From: Trichoderma breve
Lineage: Eukaryota > Ascomycota > Sordariomycetes > Hypocreales > Hypocreaceae
DNA length: 64,000 bases
Direction: 5' to 3'
NCBI RefSeq assembly: GCF_028502605.1
Contig: NW_026611593.1
Coordinates: 2,790,001 to 2,854,000, forward strand
Position numbers and translations under genes: made by a program. Under the pieces are notes generated by a model. That model ran no database searches. It was not told the DNA's origin and worked only from the letters and a program-made list of their open reading frames with translations. Positions within the stretch are counted from its first letter, which is position 1; the number at the start of each line of letters is the position of its first letter. Shown piece after piece: positions 11,646-22,991 of this stretch.

Positions 11646-13872
11646 GGCTTTTGCTGACATAAGGGTCCCATGTGGTTGTATAGTTCCGTGGATCTATTGG
11701 GCACCTTACCCCTAGTGATGCTTTATAAGCCCTCCTTAAGGATTCTGCACCTCACTCGCTTATCGCAAGGCACTTCAGCGGAATCTCTGATTGGCCCGCT
11801 GGATAGTTGGAGAATTCTCACGGCGGAGGCTACCCGTCGAGGCTTGGCAAGCGGTTATCGAGAAAACGAAACGGGGCATATTATCGGCACACAGCAGTGA
11901 ACAATACACACCTTAAGTTAATGTGTAAACAGCCTCAAATGGTGTTCTTATTACTCCATCGCACGCACATGTTTACTTTGCATTTCCTATTTTTTCACTT
12001 GCCACCTGCTTGCTTACCTATACAGCCAGCAACTTATTCCGAAGTGTGCTCCGTAGTATTATATCATAAGGCGGGCAAGGCGAAACCACACCAGACATAT
12101 CGGGCACTAATCTGGTGTTTGTTGGTGGGCACTAAGCAGAAGAGGATGAGAACTTGCCCGGCCGCTGCTGTAACAGTATTATGCTACACGTAGGCTATTG
12201 CAACGGGTAGCAAAGCGGCAAATGAAAAGCTGCTGTTGCCCAACCAAGGAAGAGGCTATTGAACTCTTCGAACGGCAATTGAGTATGGGTAATATACACA
12301 TGCTGATGACTCTTGGAGTTTCCCTCCCTGTGGACAGGGCGAATAAAAGTACGCAAATCATGAACATCATAATCCCACATCACCGGGCACTTTTCTCCCC
12401 TTCCCCCCCTTACCAGTCATGCCCGTGGCTTAGGTGTCGACTGTTTCGGCCCGTAGCCACAATAATAGGCAATGGACGGAGTATTACCAATTACCTCATG
12501 TTCAAGGTGGGGCCGAACAAGACTTGAATTTCCAAGCCGTTGAGGATGATTTATATCCACGCTTTCATGCACGGTATAATAAATCCTCCGTGCTGCTTGG
12601 CCGGCGAATGTTTTGGAGTATCAGATGACATCCATTTGAGACGACAAGTGCTTTGAAAAGCGACGTTTCAGTCAAGAGGCGACTAACATGGATGCCTTCG
12701 CTCCCGTGGCGCCGGGTTGGCTGCTGGGGTTTGTTGAGGCTCGCAAATCGCCTTCGTCTTGAAAGTTCCTACAGGGGAGAAAAGCGTCTTTTGATCCCCA
12801 TTTAAAACTGGGGATTATCGTGCTTCTGAGTAGGAGATGCCGGCAGGGGAGAAGAAGGCTGAGGGCTGCGCACTGTAAGCAAGCAGGCTAGAACATACAG
12901 GTGGGCACAGCATTTTGGAGTTTAAGCTAGGTACCTACTAGGCAGGGCTACTAAGCTATTGCTCATGTACTTGGGCAGCACCGTTTACCAAGCCCGGTAG
13001 GTTTGTACAGTCATTGATTACCTTATGTACGATGATGCTTTGCGTGTGTTGAAAGCCTCCGGGCTCAAATGACGCCCCGCCCGAGGCAGCCGGAGAGGCA
13101 ACTTATGATAGCTGCCGTGAGGTGGGGCAGGCAAATACGATTATTGCGCTCATATGGATGGATTGTCCCGATGCAGCAATAGGTGCCTTGTCTCGGGGTT
13201 AATATAGAAGACGGTGGAAGAGAGAGACACGGCGGACGGAAATGCGGAATTTCCCACAGCGGCCCCGGGCAAGTTCCCATAGGAGTACCGTACAAGTAAC
13301 AGTGCGTCTCGGGGGGATTTGCCCGCACGAGGGTATCACCAGACGATACAAGACAAGACGATACCAGACAAAGATGAGACGAAAAGTGCCGTGCAGTAGT
13401 AGATAGAAATGGAATGGCATGGCATTGTATGAGTACTCGTATTGTAGCATTTTCAAGCCACGAGCATGGTGATAAAACGTGGCTAGCGTTATAGACTGGT
13501 TAGACATTTGTATGAGGTAAAAGAGCAGCGATGACGATGCGTCGCCCTGGGCCAATCACAATCACACGCCGAGTTCTCAAGCCAAAACCCAAACCCAAAC
13601 CTCCTGCTTCTTGGGCGTTGCTGGGCGCCTCCAAGCTTGGGACTTGGGCGCGCATCCCCGTTCCGGGCCCCGTGTTTCCCACTAAGATGCATCCCACCAT
13701 CCCACTATATTTACTTACCTCCGTCCCTCCCTATCTGTCCCTCGACTCTCCTCCATTTCTTCTCCATTCTCCTCCATCCGCCTAAACTCGCAATCCATCT
13801 GTTGCGAATCAACATTCCGTTGCTTTTTCGAATCCCTAAAAAATACCCCTTTGCTGCTACACAACCTACGCA
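11646..13872. other. Gene-free flank and promoter of 6PGD
   Basis: Normal base composition. Small open frames at 11,670-12,628 and 13,065-13,790 show no family motif, splice pattern or coding bias that I recognise. A CCAAT box lies at 13,552-13,556 and a TATA-like ACTATATTTAC at 13,704. A strongly pyrimidine-rich leader (about 13,721-13,800) precedes the 6PGD start. Otherwise I see nothing in it. Confidence 0.7.
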
Positions 13873-16050
13873 ATGTCTGGCCCAGTGTAAGTCTCCGGCC
13901 TCAGCTTCTTTTTTCCCTCTCCTACTCTCCCTACCTCACTCAACCCCTCCTCATCTTTTGTCATTCATTACCCCACCACCCCGCCCTGAAAAAGCCCAGC
14001 TCGTCACCTTTTGGATGACCTCAATTCCCGCACGCAATTGAGGCGAGATTTGTAGTCTCGTGTATTTGCTGTCGAGCTCTGGGCTATGCTGTAGCGGGGT
14101 GATGGTTGCGGGAATCATTGATGATGATAGCTGCTGTTGGTAACTACTGGTAGCTACCGGCAGCTGCTTGATGCTCGTTGATGCTTGATGCTTGCTTTGA
14201 ATCTCCCCGCCTCTCCCGTATCCCGAGCTTCTTTCTCCCTCGCCATTGCCTTTTTCCTACTTTCTCTGCACTCTGCTCATGGTCCTGAGGTAGCGCTCGC
14301 CTCGCAAACATCAAGCTTGGCGGCGCCTCGCAACCTGATTCCTCCACTCCCGGTCAAGCTTCAAGAAATGCTGACAATGTTCCAAGCGCGGATCTTGGCC
14401 TCATCGGCCTTGCTGTCATGTAAGTTGCAACCTCCCCCTCCGGGTCATAATTGGCCGCCGTGTTTGCTGACATGACCACTCGCCAGGGGACAGAACTTGA
14501 TTCTCAACATGGCCGACAATGGCTTCACAATCTGCGCTTACAACCGAACCGTCTCCAAGGTCGACGCCTTCTTGAACAACGAGGCCAAGGGCAAGTCCAT
14601 TGTTGGCGCTCACAACGACAAGGAGTTCATCGACAGCCTCAAGTCGCCCCGCCGTATTATGCTCCTCGTTCAGGCTGGTAAGGCCGTCGATGAGTGGATT
14701 GAGAGACTCCTGCCCTACCTCGACGCTGGCGACATCATCATCGATGGTGGCAACTCTCACTTCCCCGACTCCAACCGCCGCACCAAGGAGCTCAGCGCCA
14801 AGAACATCCGATTCGTCGGCTCCGGTGTCTCCGGTGGCGAGGAGGGTGCTCGATTCGGCCCCTCTCTGATGCCCGGTGGTAACGAGGAGGCCTGGCCTCA
14901 CATCAAGGACATCTTCCAGGCCATTGCCGCCAAGAGCGACGGCGAGGCCTGCTGTGAGTGGGTCGGTGACGAAGGTGCTGGTCACTACGTCAAGATGGTT
15001 CACAACGGTATCGAGTACGGTGACATGCAGCTCATCTGCGAGGTAAGCTTGTCTATACTCAGTTCCATCTCAATGCCCTGTGCGTATAGCTAACAGACAC
15101 TCGTCTCATAGGCGTACGACATCATGAAGCGTGGTCTTGGCCTCTCCAGCAAGGAGATTGGTGACGTCTTTGCCAAGTGGAACAAGGGCGTTCTTGACTC
15201 TTTCCTGATTGAGATCACCCGTGACATCCTCTACTTCAATGACGACGATGGCACCGCTCTGGTTGACAAGATTCTGGACAAGGCTGGCCAGAAGGGAACC
15301 GGAAAGTGGACTGCTATCAACGCCCTCGACCTCGGTATGCCCGTCACCCTGATTGCCGAGGCTGTGCTGGCCCGATGCCTGTCTGGCATCAAGGACGAGC
15401 GTAGCGAGGCTTCCACCAAGCTCCGCTATGTCTCCCGCAGCAGCGGCAAGTTCGAGGGTAACAAGGAGCAGTTCCTTGAGGACCTCGAGCAGGCTCTGTA
15501 TGCCTCCAAGATCATCTCATACGCCCAGGGCTTCATGCTCATGCAGGAGGTAAGAAGAAACGGATATACCCAAGATTGGAGACTTGAGCTAACGCAACAT
15601 TTGTGACAGGCTGCCCGTGAGTTCAACTGGAAGCTTAACAAGCCCTCCATCGCTCTCATGTGGCGTGGTGGCTGCATCATCCGATCTGTCTTCCTCAAGG
15701 ACATCACCTCTGCTTACCGCAACGAGCCCGACCTGAAGAACCTGCTCTTCGACAACTTCTTCAACGAGGCCATCCACAAGGCCCAGCCCGGCTGGAGAGC
15801 CGTCGTTGCCCAGGCTGCTGAGCTCGGTATCCCCACTCCTGCCTTCGGCACCGCTCTCTCATGGTTCGATGGCTACCGCACCAAGGACCTCCCCGCCAAC
15901 CTGCTGCAAGCCCAGCGTGACTACTTCGGTGCTCACACTTTCCACATCAAGCCTGAGCATGCTAGCGACAAGTACCCCCAGGGCAAGGATATCCACGTCA
16001 ACTGGACTGGCCGTGGTGGCAACGTTTCCGCCTCAACATACCAGGCATAA
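13873..16050 (+). CDS. gnd1: 6-phosphogluconate dehydrogenase, decarboxylating
   Basis: Oxidises 6-phosphogluconate to ribulose 5-phosphate, CO2 and NADPH in the cytosolic pentose phosphate pathway. Exons: 13,873-13,886; 14,294-14,419; 14,487-15,042; 15,112-15,549; 15,610-16,050; the total is in frame and gives 524 residues. Visible are the Rossmann motif GLAVMGQN near residue 40, [12 protein letters not shown], the SGGEEGAR catalytic loop, the [16 protein letters not shown] helix and the substrate-binding KGTGKW. The C-terminal [15 protein letters not shown] is family-typical. The protein is about 30 residues longer than the usual 490 because exon 2 encodes a Ser/Gly/Asn-rich leader. Exon 1 is only 14 nt and is followed by a 407-nt intron. 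The exon 2 acceptor is the only nearby AG that keeps the frame. Confidence 0.96.
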
Positions 16051-16445
16051 AGTTATAAAAGGCAAAAAATCTATTAAAGTTGGGTATGAATAGCACATGA
16101 TAATATGACATAAAAAGGGATAATTAGGTTTGTAGTGCAAAATTCAAAAAAGCAGTAAAAATTTACAATTGTGAAAGCAAGATTATTTATTTCTCTCTGA
16201 TGTGATAAGGATTTGTGATGTTTTGTAGCCCATAGAGTATGTTTTTACCCTACCATAGACACAGATGATAGTAAATTGCCTAGTACTAGGTAAGTAATGA
16301 TATTATGTAATTTAGTAATAAATTTTGAACTAAGCTAGAAAGGCACTTAATGGGCGGTTTAAGGCGATGCATCTTACCCAGTGTTTGGCCTAGCTTGCAA
16401 CAATTATTACTCCAATATGCTCCCGATTAATCAGTATCTTATCAA
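16051..16445. other. Intergenic spacer
   Basis: Short A+T-leaning spacer between the 6PGD stop and the CUE/Smr gene start. I see no gene or RNA in it. Confidence 0.7.
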
Positions 16446-18173
16446 ATGAGTAATATTACTCTCCCTTCGCAACTTGAACAATTACGAGTATGTCTTTCCT
16501 TATTCCAATCGCTGTAGTTGTTTCCAACCTTTGCCTTGGACTCTTTACTATAGCTATATTCTCCTCTCCGCAATGGCAAAACAATCCAAACCGTCCTCAG
16601 ATGCTGATATCTTATCGCTAGGATTCATTCCACTCCCTGCTGGATGATTCTCTAATTGTTGCTATTGCGAGTGACCATGATCTAAGCACCAGTACCGGCT
16701 ATGATGAAGCCTGTTCCACTTTGCGTAGTCTCGCACAAAATGTGGTCTTTGAAGAAGCCAGCAGCTTCGACCCAAGCGGTGCATATCAATTTACGGAACA
16801 CGAAGATGAGAATCCGATTGATGACGCTGCCCCTACCCCCAAGTTGAACCAGGGAAACGTGACATCAGATGATGAAAGTATTGATACTCTATCATCGGAT
16901 TCACAGTTGTCCAAATCTGAAGTTTTGGAGAAAGACATTTTGCAGCTCCAGAGCCTATTCCCTAGAATAGATGGTGTTGACATTAGGCAGGTCCTGACTA
17001 ACGCAAATGGTGTCGTTGCCGCGGCGTTGGATAGTCTGCTCAATTTACAATACATCCAGTCTACAAGTGATCAAGCTCCCTCATCGAATGGGTTGCTTGA
17101 GGCTCACGACTCTGGGGCCAAATCTGTTGGCAAGGCTGGTGATGCAGGATATAACACCAGCGTGAGCAGTTCAAGCAGATTGAACAGTAAGTTGATCACT
17201 GCACAACGCATGACTGCTATGATACTAACGTACTCCAGCCCCAGCAGCTGTTACCTACATAGCAAAACGATTACACATGTCCACAGAAGAAGTTTCCATA
17301 ATGTATGCTGAAAGCGGAAACTCCAAAATTGGCACTGTAATAGGAATCTTGGATCAGTACCTCTTGCAAGAAAACAGCGAGCCATTGACCAGTACGGAGA
17401 AGAAGGCTACCGGCGACCTCAAACAAAAATATCGCAGTGTTCCAGAAATTTATTTGGAAGTTATTGTTCAGATAACGGGACCAACGTCCACTCCCTCTAC
17501 CGAGCTTGCATCGTTGTTGAACACATATTTCAGCAAACGATCGATGAACCAGAAACTTGAGTTGAGTTACAGATTGACGCCTCTACCACACGAAGACATA
17601 GAAGGGTTGGCGGGAGCGGCTGTTGATGCTATGACGGAAAGAAAGGGAGCTCGCTACAAGTCTCCCCCAGTGACAAGAGCCGGTGCTGATCTCACCCAGA
17701 CACTTCAAGCATCACATGCCCTACATAAACAGAAACAAGACGCCATGGCATCTGCCGGAACTCTTTACCGGCGTGGAGCATCAAATCCGCTATATCGACA
17801 GGCAGCAGGTTACTATGCACAACAGGCTCGCGAACTTGGAAGACGTGCTCAGGACGCCACATCAGCTGCAGCTGACATACATGTCGATCAACAAAGCACT
17901 AACACGACGGTTGACTTGCACGGCGTGTCTGTTCTTGATGGAGTCCGAATTGCTCGCCAACGGGCTGTATACTGGTGGCAAAAGCGACGTGAATCACGAT
18001 ATGAATCACGAAAAGGCCAATCATCGGACCGGAACCTGACCATTATAACTGGTTTGGGCCATCACAGTGCTGGGGGCGTTTCACCACTCCGACAAGCCGT
18101 GGGAGCGGCACTCACTCGTGATGGATGGAAATATAGGGTTGAAACTGGAAAGTTTGTTCTTACTGGTCGATGA
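16446..18173 (+). CDS. cue2: CUE- and Smr-domain protein, Cue2-like
   Basis: Exons 16,446-16,487; 16,622-17,186; 17,239-18,173 give 513 residues starting MSNITLPSQLEQLR. A CUE-type ubiquitin-binding helix bundle is seen around residues 95-130 (LQSLFPRIDG...VVAAALDSLL). A DUF1771 helical region follows (HALHKQKQDAM...YRQAAGYYAQQARELG). The C-terminus is an Smr endonuclease domain with the DLHG motif (TVDLHGVSV) and TGLGHHS. In yeast, Cue2 with this architecture cleaves mRNA at collided ribosomes in no-go decay. The same role is inferred here from domain order. The start was chosen because the 14-codon first exon ends at a GTATGT donor and joins in frame; the ATG at 16,573 leads to a stop after 24 codons. 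Confidence 0.88.
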
Positions 18174-18662
18174 TGATATATAATTGTGACAATGAAGATA
18201 GATAATATTGGATGAAGATGAAGGGAATAGGATAATGACTAACTAGATGAATAATTACTCACACATTTCATGCACAGGATATACAAGTTGCAAATTCCAA
18301 TATGGATATATTGAATATTTAATATTATATTTACTTTACAGTTCTCGTTATGGAAATTTCATGACTTGTGAATACATAGTTTTACATCTTCACATAAGTG
18401 GTTTGGTGTTTTGTCCATTTCACTGTCGTCGTCATTATTTGTACAAGTGTGGAGAAGTGCTAATTACTAAAATATCCTACCTGTTTGGGCTTGGCTTGGT
18501 TTAAATCTCCGTTCTAGTATTTTTCCCTACCTAACCTCAAACTAATCTCAGCATCTGCAAACGTCAACTGAGCACACGCCAGGATCATTCACCTTTTATC
18601 ATCTGCTTGATCCATTACGACTCCAGATTGATTGATTGCTTTCTTCTTTGCAAACAAAAACA
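18174..18662. other. Intergenic region upstream of the SR gene
   Basis: A+T-leaning with TA-rich stretches near 18,290-18,340. No conserved frame or RNA gene recognised; it should hold the promoter and leader of the SR protein gene. Confidence 0.6.
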
Positions 18663-19855
18663 ATGTCTCGCGGCGGCACTACCTTATATGTCACAGGCTT
18701 CAGCCACGGCACCCGCGCCCGCGACCTTGCCTACGAATTCGAACGGTATGTCAACCACGCCACGCTCACGCTCACGCTTTCGCCCTCGCTTTCGCCCTCG
18801 TCCTCGTCCTCGCCCGCGCCTCGTCTCATACCGCAACGGGGAGTTCCTTTCGATGGACAGATTTGATCCCACGTCGATGTCGATGCCCTCGCAACCCTCT
18901 CCCCCCCGCTGACGCCTGAACCTACCTCCTCCCTTTTTCCTGCCGCGTCGGCCAATGCGTTTCATCCATCGCCTCGAGGTTGTTCTCTGTTTGAATGGAT
19001 AGTTAGATTGCACCTCCTTTCGCAGGGCAAATCAGTCAATGAAGATTGCCCGAGAAACGGCTACCCCCGGCGACTGCGCCTTCCACTTCTGCCTTGTGAT
19101 GGCATTCGCTAATATTACGTCTGTTTGATAGATATGGGCGCTTGGTTCGCTGCGATATTCCTGCACCACGATCTACTTCCAGCCGACTGTGGGTGATATA
19201 TTTGGCCCTTATTGTTGCCAGATTCAGAAATACTGACCGCTCTCAGGTTCGCATTCGTCGAATACGAAGACCGACGTGATGCCGATGATGCGTATCACGA
19301 AATGCACAACAAACGCATTGGCCGAGACGACCTATTGAAGATCGAGGTATGTATTTGCAGATCTAATCGAATCGTTGGACAATATTAACGCGCTGCTAGT
19401 GGGCCAGAACGCCTCCATCAGCCTCGTGGCGCTTCGAATCTGGTCGTGATCGTGACCGCCGTGGACCCCGATCTCCTCGTCGTGGACGCTCACCATCCCC
19501 TCGACGCAGCACCCGCGACTATTCTCCACGGAAAGAGGAGCGCCGCGATCGTGACAGAGATTATGATCGTGATAGCCGAAGGGACCGAGACCGATCTCGA
19601 AGCCCTGAACACCGGTAAGGTTGTGAAGTTCATCAAGATGAATCGAAGTTTTGACATGATTACCTGTATAGGGACCGTGACCGCGATGCAAAGGATGAGC
19701 GCGATGATCGTGACCGAAAGGAGAATGGAACTAACGGTGACGAAAGGAAAGGTAACGTGGTATCTTTGCTCCAGATCCTTGAACCTACGTATTGATGTTT
19801 TTGTCCAGCTGAGAGCCCTCTTCCCGCCCATGACGATCTTGATGTTGCTGAGTAG
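18663..19855 (+). CDS. SR-family splicing factor (RRM plus RS domain)
   Basis: Exons 18,663-18,745; 19,132-19,188; 19,247-19,346; 19,400-19,614; 19,672-19,751; 19,809-19,855 give 193 residues. Residues 7-80 form one RRM: RNP2 is LYVTGF and RNP1 is FAFVEYED. The rest is an Arg-Asp/Arg-Ser tail (GRDRDRRGPRSPRRGRSPSP, SRRDRDRSRSPEHR, then RD repeats) ending HDDLDVAE. Such proteins bind exonic enhancers and recruit the spliceosome in the nucleus. It resembles fission yeast Srp1/Srp2-type factors, but I cannot say which. Intron 1 is 386 nt, far longer than the other four (53-58 nt), and is packed with CGCTTTCGCCCTCG-type repeats. Two donors are weak (GTGGGT at 19,189 and GTAACG at 19,752). Confidence 0.88.
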
Positions 19856-20593
19856 TAGAGGCCACAAATGTCGAAGCGTAACACGGCAGTGGACTGAGTA
19901 TCTGGAGTCTTGGCCTTATTACTCTCTTTTCTACCCACGTCTTCTTCTCTCCCATCGATCGTTTTGTACAATGCTCGGGTTTCCAGGTGTTTTCCCCTTT
20001 CGAGAATGTGATACAGCTTCATTGTGGGATATGGGATGCTTGGCATTGCCAGGCAACAACTTATGCTAGTTATAATGGTGTTCGAATATGCGCCTGAAAC
20101 AGGCTGCGATATTTTGGAGTTGTAACTAATAGCTACCTAGTAATAAAACAGTTTTATTTTTTGTTTTCTTTAATACATGGGAGACTTATAACCTGCACAA
20201 TCACTATCACACAATCACCATCACATGCCATGAACTTGATCATTTATCACTATGCGTACCTAGCAAAATAAGCATACCTAATCGCTTCTTAGCTGTATAT
20301 AAATGGAGTCTGCCTGTACCTAGGCAGCAGTAGTAAAATACAGGTGCCTGCTTTGTACTCGTACTCTGGATTATGGCCCTGAGCTATTTAGCTCCAGCTG
20401 AATAGGCAGCTAACAGTTTAGCGTGGGGGGGAGACTGTGGCTGTGTGGGGTTTTGACGACTGTCGCTGTCGTAACCCCCTCCTTAGCTAAGGTAACATAG
20501 CTAGCTATTGCCTCTCAGCGCCGCGCGGTTCCTTCAATTCCGAACATAAAACGTTCAATCTTGCAGAGTGGAATATCACCAGCATCGTCCAGT
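19856..20593. other. Intergenic region upstream of fimbrin
   Basis: About 740 bases with short CCTAGG/TAGCTA-rich words (near 20,130, 20,320 and 20,500). No gene or RNA recognised. Confidence 0.6.
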
Positions 20594-22779
20594 ATGAACG
20601 TCCTCAAGCTACAGAGGTATGCAGAGCTCCGTTTGGTACGGAATGTCATTGTAAATTCGTGGATCTAACAGCTGCGCAGGAAGTTTCCTCAGTTCCCGCA
20701 GAACGAGATCTTCCAGCTCTCCGATGCCTTCCAGCGCTTAGACGTCGAAGACCGAGGCTACCTCGACGAAGCAACTGCCATCAAGGCAACCCAGCAGAGC
20801 GAAAACCAGCCATACGATGTTGTTAGACAAGCCCTGAAAGAAGTAGACTTGGACTCCTCGCGACGAGTGGAGCTGGAAGACTATGTCGGCGTCAGTTATG
20901 TCATAACACACCTCACTTTGCAGTCTCTCTAACGTCTTTGGTAGCTTATTGCGAAGCTGCGCGCTGGGTCGGTCGCCCAGAAACGCATGTCTACAGGCCC
21001 TACTCCGGCTCAGCCTGGACCTGGACCTGCCCATGGCCATGCGTCCAAGGGCAGCGTGAGTGGTAAGATCCAAGTGCAGGGATCAAACGCAAACACCACA
21101 CACACAATCAACGAAGATGAACGGACTGAGTTTACACGCCATATCAATGCGGTGTTGGCCGGTGATCCAGACATTGGAAGCCGACTTCCGTTCCCTACCG
21201 ACACATTCGAAATGTTTGATGAATGTAAGGACGGTTTGGTGCTTGCCAAGCTCATCAACGATAGCGTTCCTGATACTATCGATGAGCGAGTCATGAACAT
21301 TCCTGGACGAAAGACCAAGACTCTCAATGCCTTCCAGATGAGCGAGAACAACAACATCGTCATTGAGTCTTGCAAGGGTATCGGCTGCTCCGTTGTCAAC
21401 ATTGGAGCTGGTGACATCATCGAAGTTCGCGAGCATCTTATCCTGGGTCTTATTTGGCAAATCATCCGACGAGGTCTCTTGGGTAAAATTGATATTAAGC
21501 TGCACCCTGAGCTCTATCGGCTACTGGAGGAGGATGAAACTCTAGAACAGTTCCTGAGACTGCCCCCGGAGCAGATCCTGCTTCGTTGGTTCAACTACCA
21601 CTTGAAGGCCGCAAACTGGCCTCGAAGGTCCGTATTTTCTTTTGTTGTTTTTTTCATGATATATTTACTGACTTGTTCTCCTCCCTCAGAGTTACAAATT
21701 TCTCTAGCGATGTGAAGGATAGTGAAAACTACACTGTTCTTCTCGCGCAGATTGGATCCGAGTACGGCTGCACTCGGGCCGCTTTGCAAACCAGAGATCT
21801 CGCGCAGAGAGCCGAGGAAACTTTGCAAGAAGCTGACAAGCTTGGATGCCGCAAGTTCTTGACCCCGTCATCATTGGTTGCGGGTAACCCCAAGCTTAAC
21901 TTGGCATTCGTTGCCAATCTCTTCAACACTCATCCCGCGCTTGACCCCATCACGGAAGAGGAGAAGCTGGAGGTTGAAGACTTTGATGCAGAGGGTGAAC
22001 GTGAGGCAAGAGTCTTCACCCTATGGCTCAACAGTTTGGATGTGCAGCCTGCTGTAGTCTCCTTCTTTGATGACCTGAGAGACGGATCGGTGCTTATGCA
22101 AGCATACGACAAAGTCATCCCGGGTTCTGTTAACTGGCGCCATGTTAACAAGGCTCCCGCCCACGGAGGAGAAATGCTCAGATTCAAGGCCGTCGAGAAC
22201 ACCAACTATGCTATTGAGCTTGGCAAACAGAATGGATTTTCTCTCGTGGGCATCCAAGGAGCAGATATCACTGACGGTCAAAGAACATTGACACTGGGAC
22301 TCGTATGGCAACTCATGCGAAAGAACATCACGGTGACTTTGTCCTCATTGGCACAGAAGCTCGGCAAGAGAGAGATTACCGACTCTGAAATGGTCAGATG
22401 GGCCAACGACATGTCCAAGAAGGGCGGTCGCAACTCATCTATCCGGTCTTTCAAGGATCCGGCCATTGGCTCTGGTATCTTCCTTTTGGATGTGTTGAAC
22501 GGCATGAAGAGCAGCTACGTCGACTATGACCTTGTGACTCCCGGTCAAACAGAAGAAGACGCATACATGAACGCCAAGTTGAGTATCAGCATCGCTCGTA
22601 AGCTTGGTGCTACCATATGGCTTGTCCCAGAGGATATTTGCCAAGTTCGTAGCCGCCTGGTAACTACGTTTATCGGTAAGTCAATAATATTATAGGCTGC
22701 AGTCTATTGTTGTTTTGATGTATATTTGCTAACATGTAACGATGCAGGATCTCTCATGGCGACTCATGATAAAATGTAG
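20594..22779 (+). CDS. sac6: Fimbrin (plastin), actin-bundling protein
   Basis: Exons 20,594-20,616; 20,680-20,890; 20,945-21,627; 21,690-22,675; 22,748-22,779 give 644 residues. It cross-links F-actin in cortical patches, the endocytic collar and polarised growth sites. The N-terminus is an EF-hand-like region (LSDAFQRLDVEDRGYLDE, VDLDSSRRVELEDYVG). Four calponin-homology domains follow as two actin-binding modules: FEMFDECKDGLVLAKLIN and HLILGLIWQIIRRGL in CH1, LLRWFNYHL in CH2, VFTLWLNSLDVQP and LTLGLVWQLMRK in CH3, and VRWANDM in CH4. Length and order are those of yeast Sac6. Intron 3 has a weak GTCCGT donor but keeps the frame (RRVTNFSSDV). Confidence 0.96.
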
Positions 22780-22991
22780 ATTGTTTTACAAGTCTTGATT
22801 CAACTGCTCAATACAAGGCAATGTTAATTACCACTAAATATTAATTACGATGTACAAGAGTATAGTAAATTTCCCGCCCTTTTAAGAAGACATCTTCACG
22901 TCCGTGATTGAATTAAGAAGTCTGGATTGTTCAAAGTCAGCGTGCGTTCCCACAGGTTGTGCAATAAATAGAGCCCAAGTAGTTAAACTGC

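Noticed and set aside
11670..12628. Overlapping short plus-strand open frames
   Set aside because: No motif, no consistent frame between them and no plausible joining introns.
14416..15003. Antisense open frame of 195 codons inside 6PGD
   Set aside because: It is the mirror of a strongly codon-biased gene on the opposite strand; the plus-strand enzyme explains the sequence.
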